From Ensifer sp. BR816 (GTDB taxonomy: Bacteria > Pseudomonadota > Alphaproteobacteria > Rhizobiales > Rhizobiaceae), in the NCBI RefSeq assembly GCF_000378985.1, contig NZ_KB905370.1, positions 3,803,342 through 3,867,341 of the forward strand: a stretch of 64,000 nt of DNA. Reading direction: 5' to 3'. Below the pieces are notes generated by a model that was given only the letters and a program-made list of their open reading frames with translations, was not told the origin of the DNA and did no database searches. Positions 24,731 to 33,376 of this stretch are shown piece after piece. Made by a program: the position numbers and the translations under genes. Each line of letters opens with the position of its first letter. Position 1 is the first letter of the stretch.

Positions 24731-25765
24731 TCATGCCTCGAGCGTGTAGACGTTGTCAGCGAGGCCATCGATTGACGGCATCGGGCTAGCCTTCGCGAAC
24801 TCGATACCAGCGTCGATTTCCTGCTGCACACTGCCGCGGATCGCCTCTAGCTCGTCCGACGTCGCGATACCGAACTCGATCAACTGAGCTTCGTAGCGTT
24901 TGATCGGATCCCGGTTGGTCATCCAGTCGTCAATCTCGTCCTTCGTGCGATAGCGATTGCGGTCGCTTTTGGAATGTCCGCGATACCGGTAGGTCTTGCA
25001 TTCGATGAGCGTCGGTCCGTCGCCGCGGCGGGCCCTTTCAACCGCCTCATGGGAGGCCTCCGCGACCTCCGACAAAACGTTGCCGTCGACGATCACACCC
25101 GGCATGGAGTAGGCGGCCGCGCGATCGGCGACGTTGGCGACCGCCGTCGAACGGGCGGTCGAAGTCGACATGCCGTAGCCGTTGTTTTCGCACACGAAAA
25201 TGACGGGCAACTTCCAGATGGCAGCCATATTCAGCGCCTCGTGAAAGGCACCCTCGTTGTTCGCGCCGTCACCGAAGAAGCAGACAACGACCTTGCCCGT
25301 GCGAAGCCGCTTTGCGGTGAGCGCCGCGCCGACGGCGATCGGAAGCCCGCCCCCTACGATCCCGTTCGCGCCAAGGTTCCCAGTCGACACATCGGCGATG
25401 TGCATCGACCCGCCGCGACCTGCACAGTAGCCGGTAGTCTTGCCAAAGAACTCTGCGAACATCCGCTTCACTTCGGCGCCCTTGGCGATGCAGTGGCCGT
25501 GCCCTCGGTGGGTAGAGGTTATCTGGTCCTCGTTGACAAGAGGCATGCAGATTCCCATTGCGCTCGCTTCCTGACCGATGGAAAGATGCATCGTCCCGTG
25601 AATGAGCCCGCGCATGTAGCACTCTTCGGCACCTTCCTCGAACCGGCGAATGAGGTGCATCTTTCGAAGCGCATCAAGAAGCTGCTCGCGTTCGTATTGG
25701 CGGTAGATGAAGGGCAGATTGCTGGTCTCGCCTTCCACTTGCATCGCCTGGGCGCGTCCCGACAT
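24731..25765 (-). CDS. 2-oxo acid/acetoin-type dehydrogenase E1 alpha subunit (module C)
   Basis: 344 aa TPP-binding subunit. Start ATG 25765 follows AAAGGAGG at 6-nt spacing; a TTG two codons earlier is less likely. TPP motif GDGANNEG to CENNGYG, and [12 protein letters not shown] block. Two bp after the DRL gene, so DRL and E1alpha are almost certainly translated from one message. In this family E1alpha attacks the keto carbon of a 2-oxo acid or alpha-hydroxyketone with thiamine diphosphate. The gene pairing with a 1-deoxyketose-forming enzyme argues for a hydroxyketone substrate. Confidence 0.92.
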   Translation of the reverse strand: MSGRAQAMQVEGETSNLPFIYRQYEREQLLDALRKMHLIRRFEEGAEECYMRGLIHGTMHLSIGQEASAMGICMPLVNEDQITSTHRGHGHCIAKGAEVKRMFAEFFGKTTGYCAGRGGSMHIADVSTGNLGANGIVGGGLPIAVGAALTAKRLRTGKVVVCFFGDGANNEGAFHEALNMAAIWKLPVIFVCENNGYGMSTSTARSTAVANVADRAAAYSMPGVIVDGNVLSEVAEASHEAVERARRGDGPTLIECKTYRYRGHSKSDRNRYRTKDEIDDWMTNRDPIKRYEAQLIEFGIATSDELEAIRGSVQQEIDAGIEFAKASPMPSIDGLADNVYTLEA

Positions 25766-25767
25766 GA

Positions 25768-27093
25768 TCAAGCCTCCTTTCCGTAAACGAGCGCATCCTG
25801 TCGCGCGCGGAGTTCCGCAATGCGCGAGCCGGGCGCAACCGACGCGTTCTGATAGGTTATAAGCTCTCCTTTACGGATCGGCTGCGTGACGGTACCGCCC
25901 TGAAGGAGGCCGCACGGGATTGCGGAGGAGGACCGCGCCTCCGGCGCCGTCATGATCCAGGCCCGATAGGAGTATTCACCGATGGCGTCGAGCGTTTCGC
26001 CGGGCGCAAGGTCCTTCTTGGCGACCGCGCAGACCTCCGCGACCGGGGTCGACAGCGGCACCATGTCCGGCTTACCGTAGAGCACGACACGCGCACAGGT
26101 GAGCGGGACCTCGAGCGAGGTGAGGTGATAGGGGCGATGGAACGTGAAGTAGGGCCCCTTGCCCATCTTGAGGTCTTCCATGCGCTCGGAAATGCGCGGA
26201 TGTGACATGTCGGCGACCACGAAAACGCCCGGCGCCACACCCTTGCCGATGGAATAGTCGACCACACCCGCCTTCGAGAGGACGCCCCCGTCCTTCTCCG
26301 GGATCAGGACCGAGGAAAGCTTGTCCAGCGTGGCCGCCGGGCCGTGCATGCCGGGCTTGTCAGGGACTAGTCCCGTGGCATTCGCGATCGCGGCCATTTC
26401 GACCATTGTCTTGGAACCGTCGACGAACTCCACGAGCATGCGGACATTCATGTTCCGGCGCGCGGCTTCCTCGGCATAGTCGTCTGGAACAGCATCGACG
26501 TTCAGCGGATTGTTCTTGCCTTTGCCGGCCGCAACGATCGGATGCCCCATGGCCGACACGAACTCGATCAGCTCAATGCATGAAGACGGCTCGTCACCCG
26601 CCCCGAGCGAGTAGGTCACGCCAAGCCGCTCGGCTTCGCTCTTGAGATAGGCGCCGATCGTTACATCGGCCTCAACATTCATCATCACCAGGTGCTTGCC
26701 GTGCTCCATGGCGGCGAGCCCGATCTCGGCGCCGACTGCCGGCACGCCGGTGGCATCGATGACCACGTCGATGAGGCCACTGTTGAGAATGTTGGTCGAA
26801 TCCGCGGTGATCGCGACCTTTCCGCTCTCGATGGCGGTGTTCAGCTCCATCGAATTGACCGCGTCGCGATGATAGCCGTCAGATTGGTAGGCGATGTCCA
26901 CTGCAGCGCGAGCGCGGGCGACGTTCAGGTCGCAAATCGCGCCAATTTCGATGCCTGGCATGTGGGCGACACGGGTCACGATGTCGGTGCCCATTTCTCC
27001 ACTGCCTACCAGGCCTATACGGATGGGCCTCCCCTCCTCCTCGCGTCGCATGAGGTCTCGCGCAAGGCCCGTTGGCGCAACATTGATGGGCAT
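25768..27093 (-). CDS. DRL/DXR-II-like NAD(P)-dependent reductoisomerase with SAF domain
   Basis: 441 aa protein of the homoserine-dehydrogenase-like family with a C-terminal SAF domain, to which Brucella DRL belongs (about 440 aa; converts 1-deoxy-D-xylulose 5-phosphate to 2-C-methyl-D-erythritol 4-phosphate). Start ATG 27093 after GGGAGGAC. N-terminal Rossmann motif [14 protein letters not shown] near 25-38, central catalytic region with [17 protein letters not shown] near 190-206 and GKGKNNPLN near 220, SAF-like end ([18 protein letters not shown]) near 400. It heads the operon and is tightly coupled to E1alpha. Not all DRL-family members have DXR activity, so the exact substrate (2-C-methylerythritol 4-phosphate or another branched or deoxy sugar phosphate) is inferred. 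Confidence 0.82.
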   Translation of the reverse strand: MPINVAPTGLARDLMRREEEGRPIRIGLVGSGEMGTDIVTRVAHMPGIEIGAICDLNVARARAAVDIAYQSDGYHRDAVNSMELNTAIESGKVAITADSTNILNSGLIDVVIDATGVPAVGAEIGLAAMEHGKHLVMMNVEADVTIGAYLKSEAERLGVTYSLGAGDEPSSCIELIEFVSAMGHPIVAAGKGKNNPLNVDAVPDDYAEEAARRNMNVRMLVEFVDGSKTMVEMAAIANATGLVPDKPGMHGPAATLDKLSSVLIPEKDGGVLSKAGVVDYSIGKGVAPGVFVVADMSHPRISERMEDLKMGKGPYFTFHRPYHLTSLEVPLTCARVVLYGKPDMVPLSTPVAEVCAVAKKDLAPGETLDAIGEYSYRAWIMTAPEARSSSAIPCGLLQGGTVTQPIRKGELITYQNASVAPGSRIAELRARQDALVYGKEA

Positions 27094-27558
27094 TTCAGTC
27101 CTCCCGATATCCACTGCCAGCAATGTAGGTAGTGTACATTTGTACTTCCGTCAACATATTTGTTCGCGCTTGACGATCGTCATGACAGCGCTTGGGGAGC
27201 GCTTTCGCGGCAAGGATGGGGATTTCAAGGGGTTAGACTGGGAGCTTAGGAATCTCGCGTGCTCCTTTTGCGGAAGGCATCAAACTGGACCGATGCTCAC
27301 GTGCAGACGCGGGTTTAGGCTCCGCCGATCCCCGGCAGGCAACGCGGAAGGCTGCCAAATGTCTTGCACATTCGTCGGGCTTGCCTGAAACCAGGGATGC
27401 TGTGGCGGCCATCGCAAACCAAATTTATGCGAAAAGACGGGACGTCCATGCAAAGAGTGCACCGACTCACACGAGCAGAATAGAACAAACAGTCGAGACT
27501 TTTGAATAATGTTCGTGAAGGCGAACGCCAAACGGATGCCGCGCCTTCTCCGCGACGT
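27094..27558. promoter_or_regulatory. 465-bp intergenic region upstream of the DRL operon
   Basis: Lies between the SorC-type regulator gene (ending 27559) and the DRL start, both minus strand, and must hold the promoter of the DRL-dehydrogenase operon. Visible structure: 12-bp perfect palindrome TGACGATCGTCA at 27171-27182, and GTACATTTGTAC near 27134-27145. Open frames here are short, with no ribosome site or recognisable product. Confidence 0.4.
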
Positions 27559-28539
27559 CTATGTGTTGGTCTGCTCAGCCGCCAACAGCAACGCCTTTGC
27601 CGTTTGCTCATCGGTTACAAAAGTGGTCGGCTTGATGGTCGAAAGAGAGGCGAGCAGCGCGTGCAGTTTTTCCGGACCGCCCGAGATCAGCACACGCTCG
27701 GGAGTACGACGCAAGCGATCAAGATTCACCGAGATCACGCGGGAATTAACCTCGTGATCTATCAGGTTGCCCTGCTTGTCGATGAAGTTGTAAAGGACGT
27801 CGCCGACTGCGCCCGCGTCGATGAGGGAGCGGCGGTCAGCCTCGCTCAAATAGCCCGTGCGATAGCTTGTTGTAAGGGCCGAAATCCCGCCGACGGACAA
27901 TAGGGCAACGTCCAGTTTGTCCGCCATCTCAAAAATTGCCGCAAGCCCGCACCTCTCGAGCAGCGCATGCTTTGTTTCCGGACTGTCGACCACAGCCGGC
28001 GCGGGGACCAGGAATCCCTCCCCCATGAATAGTTCCGCGAACTGCCAGGCAAATTCGGCTGGATTGAAACGCCGCGCCGCAGAAATGCCCCCCAACAAGG
28101 AGACGACGCGGAAGTCTTCGAGAGTGGCTCCAGCAATGAAAGGCAGCGTATTGTAAAGGGTTCGCCCCCAGCCCACGCCGACGATCATCCCAGATTTCAT
28201 CATCGTGGATATGAGCGCTCCCGCGGCAGCGGCGATAACTTTCGTAGGGTCTCCGTCGGGATCACTGAACGGCGCGACGATTGCCCGCGTGACCCCGAAG
28301 GCGATCTCAAGGTCCCTTTCGAGCGCCACCATGTCTGAGAGCGGCGACGAAATGGAAACGCGGACCTCATTGCGACGCCGCGCCTCCGCCAAGAGTCGGA
28401 CGACCATCACTCGATTGATGCCAAGCTGTTTGGCAATGTCGTTCTGCGTGTAGTTCTCCACGTGATACAGCCACACGACGCGGGCTCGCAGTCTCTCAGA
28501 CTCGCTCTGGGCCATCACAACTGGAGACGTGATCTGCAT
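27559..28539 (-). CDS. SorC-family sugar-responsive transcriptional regulator
   Basis: 326 aa; start ATG 28539 after GAGGAACGCAAA. N-terminal HTH (YTQNDIAKQLGINRVMVVRLLAEARRR, residues about 30-56 in two overlapping blocks) followed by the SorC/DeoR sugar-phosphate-binding domain (VGWGRTLYNTLPF near 128, VALLSVGGISALTTSYRTG near 220). Relatives such as EryD regulate erythritol and polyol catabolism in rhizobia and Brucella. It sits between the DRL operon and the divergent transporter-kinase operon, so it probably controls both. The expected inducer is a phosphorylated sugar, in keeping with the PfkB kinase downstream. Confidence 0.88.
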   Translation of the reverse strand: MQITSPVVMAQSESERLRARVVWLYHVENYTQNDIAKQLGINRVMVVRLLAEARRRNEVRVSISSPLSDMVALERDLEIAFGVTRAIVAPFSDPDGDPTKVIAAAAGALISTMMKSGMIVGVGWGRTLYNTLPFIAGATLEDFRVVSLLGGISAARRFNPAEFAWQFAELFMGEGFLVPAPAVVDSPETKHALLERCGLAAIFEMADKLDVALLSVGGISALTTSYRTGYLSEADRRSLIDAGAVGDVLYNFIDKQGNLIDHEVNSRVISVNLDRLRRTPERVLISGGPEKLHALLASLSTIKPTTFVTDEQTAKALLLAAEQTNT

Positions 28540-28973
28540 TTTGCGTTCCTCATGGGTTCTACAGGCGTAGCGGTCGATATCACACTGCCGTCGCGATTTC
28601 ACCTCCTCCTGCCGGGGCGAACACGAACGGCAAAAGGCTCAAAGGCCAGAAGCCGTTCCGGCCAAGACGAGGGACGCACTTTATAGTCAGACCTACCGTC
28701 GGCCCACTCGCCTGCCATTGTCTCCGCAACACAACGAATATTCGCACATATTGACGTTATTTGCCATTGATGTTCGCTTTTGCGCAGCCAGCGCTCCCGA
28801 AAAAGGGGTTGACATCGGGGCATCGTGAACACATTGTATTTTTGGATGGCAATTGTTCTATCGCTCGTGAAGCGGAGATCGCCGCCGGAATGGCACGGAA
28901 TGGAGGCCGTGCCAAAACAGTCTTGCCTCCATGGGCATTCAACTGATTAGTTTACATTGGGGAGGAACAGCTA
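28540..28973. promoter_or_regulatory. Divergent promoter region of module C
   Basis: 434 bp without a gene between the SorC-type regulator and the transporter operon. A candidate sigma-70 -35 box TTGACA at 28809-28814 has only a weak -10 (CATTGT or TTGTAT, 28832-28839). An imperfect inverted repeat, GAACACATTG (28827-28836) against CAATTGTTC (28850-28858), overlaps it and is a candidate regulator site. Position of the true start is unknown. Confidence 0.35.
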
Positions 28974-30533
28974 ATGACTATCTTGAATACGGGTGTGTCG
29001 CGCCGCGGCTTTCTGCGGCAGACCGCAGTGTTGGGCCTGGCCGCGGGTGCGGCCTCCAGCCTGAGGCTGCCGGCCTTCGCCCAGTCCGATCTTCCGGATA
29101 TCCAATCCATTCTCGACAAAATCTCGGTTAAGGACTACGTGCGAGAGGACTACCGCAAGCTCTACTCGATGTCGGACGAACCGTTGTGGGATCCGGCAAA
29201 AGACTGGATCAGAACGGTCGATTGGGAACAGGTACGTTCAGAACAAGCAGGTAAAACCGTCCGCTTCGCCGTCGGAGCAGCAGACCAGGAATCCGCGGCC
29301 GAGGGTCTCAAGCCTTTCGAACAGTTGTCCGGCATCAAGGTGGAGCTTGTTCCGATCCCGGACGACAGCTTCTACGACAAGGCCGTCTCCGAGTTCATTT
29401 CAGGCAACGCTTCCTTCGACGCGCTGCAATTTTTCTCCCCGTGGCTGGGTGATTTCGCCGGTCCAGGATTCCTGTACGATGATCTCGGCGCGTTCGTCGA
29501 AAAGTGGAAGCTTCCGCTCGACGACTTTTACGACACATACCGCCTCAATTACGGGTATTTTGGGGGAAAGCTCGTCGGCATTCCGTTCGATTGCGACATT
29601 CAGATGGTGCACCTTCGCAAATCGATCATGGAGAAGATCCTTGGCGGAACGATCGATCGTGCGAGCTCCGTTCCGACTTATGACGAACTCATCCGCATTA
29701 CCGCCGAAGCAAATAAACTTGGCGGTGGCGTATCGGGCGTCGGCCTGATGGCGGCGCGTGGCTTCTGGGCCACCTATACTTGGGAGCACATCGCCGCGCA
29801 GGCCGGGTTGAAGCTGTTCGACGACCAGTGGAATCCGCAACTGACGAGCGATGCGGGGATGAAGGCCATGGACATTATCATGGCGCTTCAGAAGAATGCC
29901 ATCGAGGGCGTCTCGGGCGCCGGCTGGGGCGAAAACCGTGCCGCTTGGCTCGGCGGTCAGGTTGCTGCCAATATCAGCTGGCAAGACAGCGGCACGCAGG
30001 CCATGCGCCCGGACCAGTCGAAAATCGTTGATGATTTCGTGACGATTTATGAGCCGCGGATTTCGGGCGGTGTGTTCGCTCCGCCGAACATTGCAGGCTC
30101 GACCTCTTGCGTCGCTGCAACCGCGCAGAACCCCGAAGGCGCGTTCCTGATGCTCGCCTTCCTTACGACCTCCTCCATCATGGCCATGAATGAGGCCAAC
30201 GCCAACGGCGTAGCCCCCGGCTATCGCTCCGTGTTGGCGAATGAGCGGTTAAGAGCGGTCAGCCAGCCGGCAAAGGTGTGGGCGGATAGCCTTGAGCACG
30301 CTTGGTGCGCGCCCCGCCTTCCGGGCATGTTCGAGATGGAACAGGCCCTCGGCAACGAGATTAACCGCGCAGTTACTGGCCAGATCTCCGCGAAGGAAGC
30401 TCTTGAGAACGGCCAGGCGGCGTGGAAGAGTATCATGGAGAAGAACGGCTTCTCAGGCGGAAACGGCCCCGTCGCTTATGCAGATGTGGCACCCGGCATG
30501 TATGTTGGTGGCGGCAAGGCGTTGCCGTTCTAA
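28974..30533 (+). CDS. Extracellular solute-binding protein (family 1), Tat-exported
   Basis: 519 aa periplasmic binding protein of a CUT1-type ABC transporter. Tat signal SRRGFLRQTAVLGLAAGAA, cleaved around PAFA-QS. The mature protein has the family 1 fold (TVRFAVGAADQESAAEGLKPFEQLSGIKVE, NASFDALQFFSPWLGDFA, and a GAFLMLAFL region near 387-395), with about 60 extra residues before the first strand. Start ATG 28974 has GGGGAGG 12 nt upstream. First gene of an operon with two permeases, ATPase and PfkB kinase. This transporter class usually imports disaccharides, glycosides or polyols; the ligand here is unknown, with a polyol favoured by context. Confidence 0.88.
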   Translation: MTILNTGVSRRGFLRQTAVLGLAAGAASSLRLPAFAQSDLPDIQSILDKISVKDYVREDYRKLYSMSDEPLWDPAKDWIRTVDWEQVRSEQAGKTVRFAVGAADQESAAEGLKPFEQLSGIKVELVPIPDDSFYDKAVSEFISGNASFDALQFFSPWLGDFAGPGFLYDDLGAFVEKWKLPLDDFYDTYRLNYGYFGGKLVGIPFDCDIQMVHLRKSIMEKILGGTIDRASSVPTYDELIRITAEANKLGGGVSGVGLMAARGFWATYTWEHIAAQAGLKLFDDQWNPQLTSDAGMKAMDIIMALQKNAIEGVSGAGWGENRAAWLGGQVAANISWQDSGTQAMRPDQSKIVDDFVTIYEPRISGGVFAPPNIAGSTSCVAATAQNPEGAFLMLAFLTTSSIMAMNEANANGVAPGYRSVLANERLRAVSQPAKVWADSLEHAWCAPRLPGMFEMEQALGNEINRAVTGQISAKEALENGQAAWKSIMEKNGFSGGNGPVAYADVAPGMYVGGGKALPF

Positions 30534-30537
30534 GTCC

Positions 30538-31485
30538 ATGGCACATTCAACTCACACACTTGAAAAGGGGGCGGCCAAGGCCGCTCCCGCTGCAGCGGTG
30601 TACTCGATCCGCCGCCCACGCTCGGCGACCGCTAAGAAGATGTTTCCCTATCTTCTTGTCGGACCCGCGGTCCTGTACCTGCTCGCGATCACGCTCTACC
30701 CTGGCCTGTTCGCGATGTATCAGAGCCTTTTCGTCGTCAAGTTCGTGAACTGGTCATGGGCCGGCCTCGGGAACTACACGCGCATCATCCAGGATCGGGA
30801 ATTCTGGGCTGCACTGGCCAACACTGCGATCATCGGCGGCCTGTCATTGAGCCTCCAGACAATCATAGCAATGACGGTTGCGTTCTATTGCTACCGCGAC
30901 CCATTTGTGCGCGGCTGGCGGATCGTCTTCCTGATGCCCATGCTGTTCATGCCGTCCGCGGTAGCATTCATCTGGAAGCTCGCCTTCAACGACGGCCGCG
31001 TGATTTCCGATCTGCTGATGTCGGTCGGACTGGTGTCGAACAATGTCGACTGGCTGTCGTCCGTATGGCTGGCACGGCTGACCCTTATCGTTGCCGACGT
31101 CTGGCAGTGGACCCCGTTTCTGTTCATCATCTTTGTGGGTGCACTCCAGGGACAGGACGAGGAAATCGAAGAAGCCGCCCGGCTCGATGGAGCAAGCTGG
31201 GGGAGCATCTTCTGGAACATCTCGCTTCCGATGATGCGGCCGATAATCGTCGTCGCGGTAACGCTGCGAGGCATCGATATCACGACAATGTTCACCAATG
31301 TCTACATTATGACCCAGGGCACACCTGGCGGCGCGACAGAGACAATGAGCTACTTCATCTACCGCCAAGGCTTCCGGATGTTCAACTTCGGTTATGCATC
31401 CGCCGCCTCTGTCCTCATGCTCCTCATCACGATTGTCATCGCCCAAACGATCGTCAAGCGTGCATTCAAGTCAGGAAAGTCGTGA
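30538..31485 (+). CDS. Sugar ABC transporter permease, MalF/UgpA-like
   Basis: 315 aa inner-membrane subunit. Start ATG 30538 lies 5 bp after the binding-protein stop. Six transmembrane segments; the first begins at MFPYLLVGPAVLYLLAITL (about residue 35). EAA loop EEAARLDGASWGSIFWN near 215-231 precedes the last two helices. It pairs with the next gene product to form the channel. A proline/alanine-rich cytoplasmic N-terminus of about 30 residues precedes helix 1. Confidence 0.9.
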   Translation: MAHSTHTLEKGAAKAAPAAAVYSIRRPRSATAKKMFPYLLVGPAVLYLLAITLYPGLFAMYQSLFVVKFVNWSWAGLGNYTRIIQDREFWAALANTAIIGGLSLSLQTIIAMTVAFYCYRDPFVRGWRIVFLMPMLFMPSAVAFIWKLAFNDGRVISDLLMSVGLVSNNVDWLSSVWLARLTLIVADVWQWTPFLFIIFVGALQGQDEEIEEAARLDGASWGSIFWNISLPMMRPIIVVAVTLRGIDITTMFTNVYIMTQGTPGGATETMSYFIYRQGFRMFNFGYASAASVLMLLITIVIAQTIVKRAFKSGKS

Positions 31486-31486
31486 G

Positions 31487-32329
31487 ATGGCCAGCGTTCG
31501 CAAATCCGGTGGTGACAACCTTCTTGTCCGCTACATCATTCTCGTCAGTTGGGCGATGGTCTGCCTGGTGCCAATCCTGTGGTTCCTGACGATCGGCTTC
31601 CGCCCGCGCACCGAGATCATTGTTCCAGAACCCATCTACTGGCCGACCTGGAGCCTGGATGCATGGCGCCTGCTTGTAAGCGATTGGCCCATCGCACTCT
31701 ACCTGCGAAACTCGATTCTGGCTGTAGCGGGGTCCGTCGTCATCGACCTTGTCCTTGCGATCCCCGCAGCTTTTGCGCTTGCCCGATACGAGTTCAAGGG
31801 GCGCGAGGATATCGGCTTCTACATCCTTTCCACACGGATGATGGCACCGGCGATCGTCGCTGTACCGATCTTCTTCCTGTTCAAGAACATCGGCCTGCTC
31901 GACTCCGTCTGGGCACTCATGCTCATCTACGCGGCCATCAATCTCAGTCTCGTGACCTGGATCATCCGCAGCTACATGCTGGATATCCCGAAGGAGCTCG
32001 AGGACGCGGCGCGTACCGACGGCGCAGGCGACCTGACCATCCTCTGGGAGATCATGATACCGGCCTGTCTGCCCGGCATCATCACCGCGGCGGTCATCGC
32101 GGCCATTTTCGCCATCAATGAGTTTCTCTTCACACTCCTCATCGCCTCCACGTCGAAAGCCTACACGATGTCGGTTGCCCTCGCCAATTTCACCGGCGGC
32201 TCCGATGGGGTGATCTACAACGCAATCGCACTCGTCTCGTTCATCGCCTTCGCGCCGATCCTGATCCTCGTGATCCTGATCCAAAAGCATCTTTCGCGCG
32301 GGCTGACGATGGGTGCCGTGAAAGGATAA
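31487..32329 (+). CDS. Sugar ABC transporter permease, MalG/UgpE-like
   Basis: 280 aa, start ATG 31487 one bp after the preceding stop. Six hydrophobic segments and the EAA loop LEDAARTDGAGDLTILWE near 180-197. The extracytoplasmic loop PEPIYWPTWSLDAW near 45-58 is typical of the MalG branch. Forms the heterodimeric pore with the previous subunit and docks the ATPase encoded 3 bp downstream. Confidence 0.9.
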   Translation: MASVRKSGGDNLLVRYIILVSWAMVCLVPILWFLTIGFRPRTEIIVPEPIYWPTWSLDAWRLLVSDWPIALYLRNSILAVAGSVVIDLVLAIPAAFALARYEFKGREDIGFYILSTRMMAPAIVAVPIFFLFKNIGLLDSVWALMLIYAAINLSLVTWIIRSYMLDIPKELEDAARTDGAGDLTILWEIMIPACLPGIITAAVIAAIFAINEFLFTLLIASTSKAYTMSVALANFTGGSDGVIYNAIALVSFIAFAPILILVILIQKHLSRGLTMGAVKG

Positions 32330-32332
32330 GCC

Positions 32333-33376
32333 ATGGCTTCCATTCTACTCAAGAACGTCGTCAAGAGCTTCGGCTCGTTCGTCGGCGTACAGGATATGAA
32401 CCTCGACGTTGTCGACGAAGAGTTCCTGGTACTTCTCGGTCCATCTGGTTGCGGAAAAACGACGACCATGCGGATGATTGCTGGCCTTGAACACCCGACG
32501 GAAGGCGAGATCCGCATCGGCGATGCGTTGATGAACGACATCGACGCCCGTGACCGGGACGTGGCCATGGTTTTCCAGGGGTATGCCCTTTATCCGAATA
32601 TGTCGATTTACGAGAACATCCGCTTCCCGTTGAGGATGCGTCAGGTGCCGAAGGCAAAGCATGATGACCTCATCCGGCGCGCAGCGGAAATGGTCGAATT
32701 GGGTCCTTTCCTGGATCGCAAGCCCGGCGCTCTCTCGGGGGGACAACGTCAGCGCGCGGCGCTCGCGCGCGCAATCGTGCGACAACCGCAGGTATTCCTC
32801 ATGGACGAGCCCTTGTCCAATCTGGACGCTAAGTTGCGCGCCAGCATGCGCGTACAGATCAAGCATATGCAGCGGGAGCTGAAGGTGACCACCGTGTACG
32901 TGACCCACGACCAGATCGAGGCGATGACGCTGGCCGATCGCATCGTGATCATGAACAAGGGCGTCATCCAGCAAATTGGCACGCCCGACGACATCTATTC
33001 AAACCCTGCCAACACCTTCGTGGCCGGTTTTATCGGCTCGCCGCCGATGAACCTCATTGCCGGCACGGCACAGAATGGAACATTCTCCTCCGCCGGCATC
33101 AGGGTTCCCTGTCCTGCAAATCTCTCCGGAAACATCACGCTTGGCATCCGTCCTGAGGACTGCCAGATTGGCGGAGACAACCTTCAGGGGCAAGTCTACG
33201 GCGTGGAGCCGACCGGCGACATCACCTACCTCACGGTGCGCACAGCGAACAAGAACATCGAGATCAAGGCGGGTCGTGAATTCCGCGCCCCAATCGACAG
33301 CGCCATTGCGGTGGGTTTCGATACAAGCCGCCTCTACTTCTTCGGCGAAGACGGCTATCGTGTGGGGGTGAACTGA
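32333..33376 (+). CDS. ABC transporter ATP-binding protein, MalK/UgpC-like
   Basis: 347 aa ATPase. Walker [11 protein letters not shown] near residues 36-45, Q-loop VFQGYALYPNM, signature LSGGQRQR, Walker B FLMDEPLSNLD, switch histidine YVTHDQIEA. The regulatory MalK-type C-terminal domain (about 240-347) includes LGIRPEDCQ. Its stop overlaps the kinase start by one base (TGATG), a sign of translational coupling of uptake to phosphorylation. Confidence 0.92.
   Translation: MASILLKNVVKSFGSFVGVQDMNLDVVDEEFLVLLGPSGCGKTTTMRMIAGLEHPTEGEIRIGDALMNDIDARDRDVAMVFQGYALYPNMSIYENIRFPLRMRQVPKAKHDDLIRRAAEMVELGPFLDRKPGALSGGQRQRAALARAIVRQPQVFLMDEPLSNLDAKLRASMRVQIKHMQRELKVTTVYVTHDQIEAMTLADRIVIMNKGVIQQIGTPDDIYSNPANTFVAGFIGSPPMNLIAGTAQNGTFSSAGIRVPCPANLSGNITLGIRPEDCQIGGDNLQGQVYGVEPTGDITYLTVRTANKNIEIKAGREFRAPIDSAIAVGFDTSRLYFFGEDGYRVGVN

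Noticed and set aside
20918-27093. Interpretation of the module C complex as housekeeping pyruvate dehydrogenase
   Set aside because: E1beta lacks the N-terminal lipoyl domain usual in alphaproteobacterial PdhB, and the operon begins with a DRL-family enzyme and adjoins a sugar transporter and kinase. It remains possible in principle and is the main alternative to the deoxyketose hypothesis.
25768-27093. Annotation of the DRL-like protein as homoserine dehydrogenase
   Set aside because: The nucleotide-binding domain is shared, but the C-terminal SAF-type domain and 441 aa length match the DRL group, and no threonine/methionine genes are nearby.
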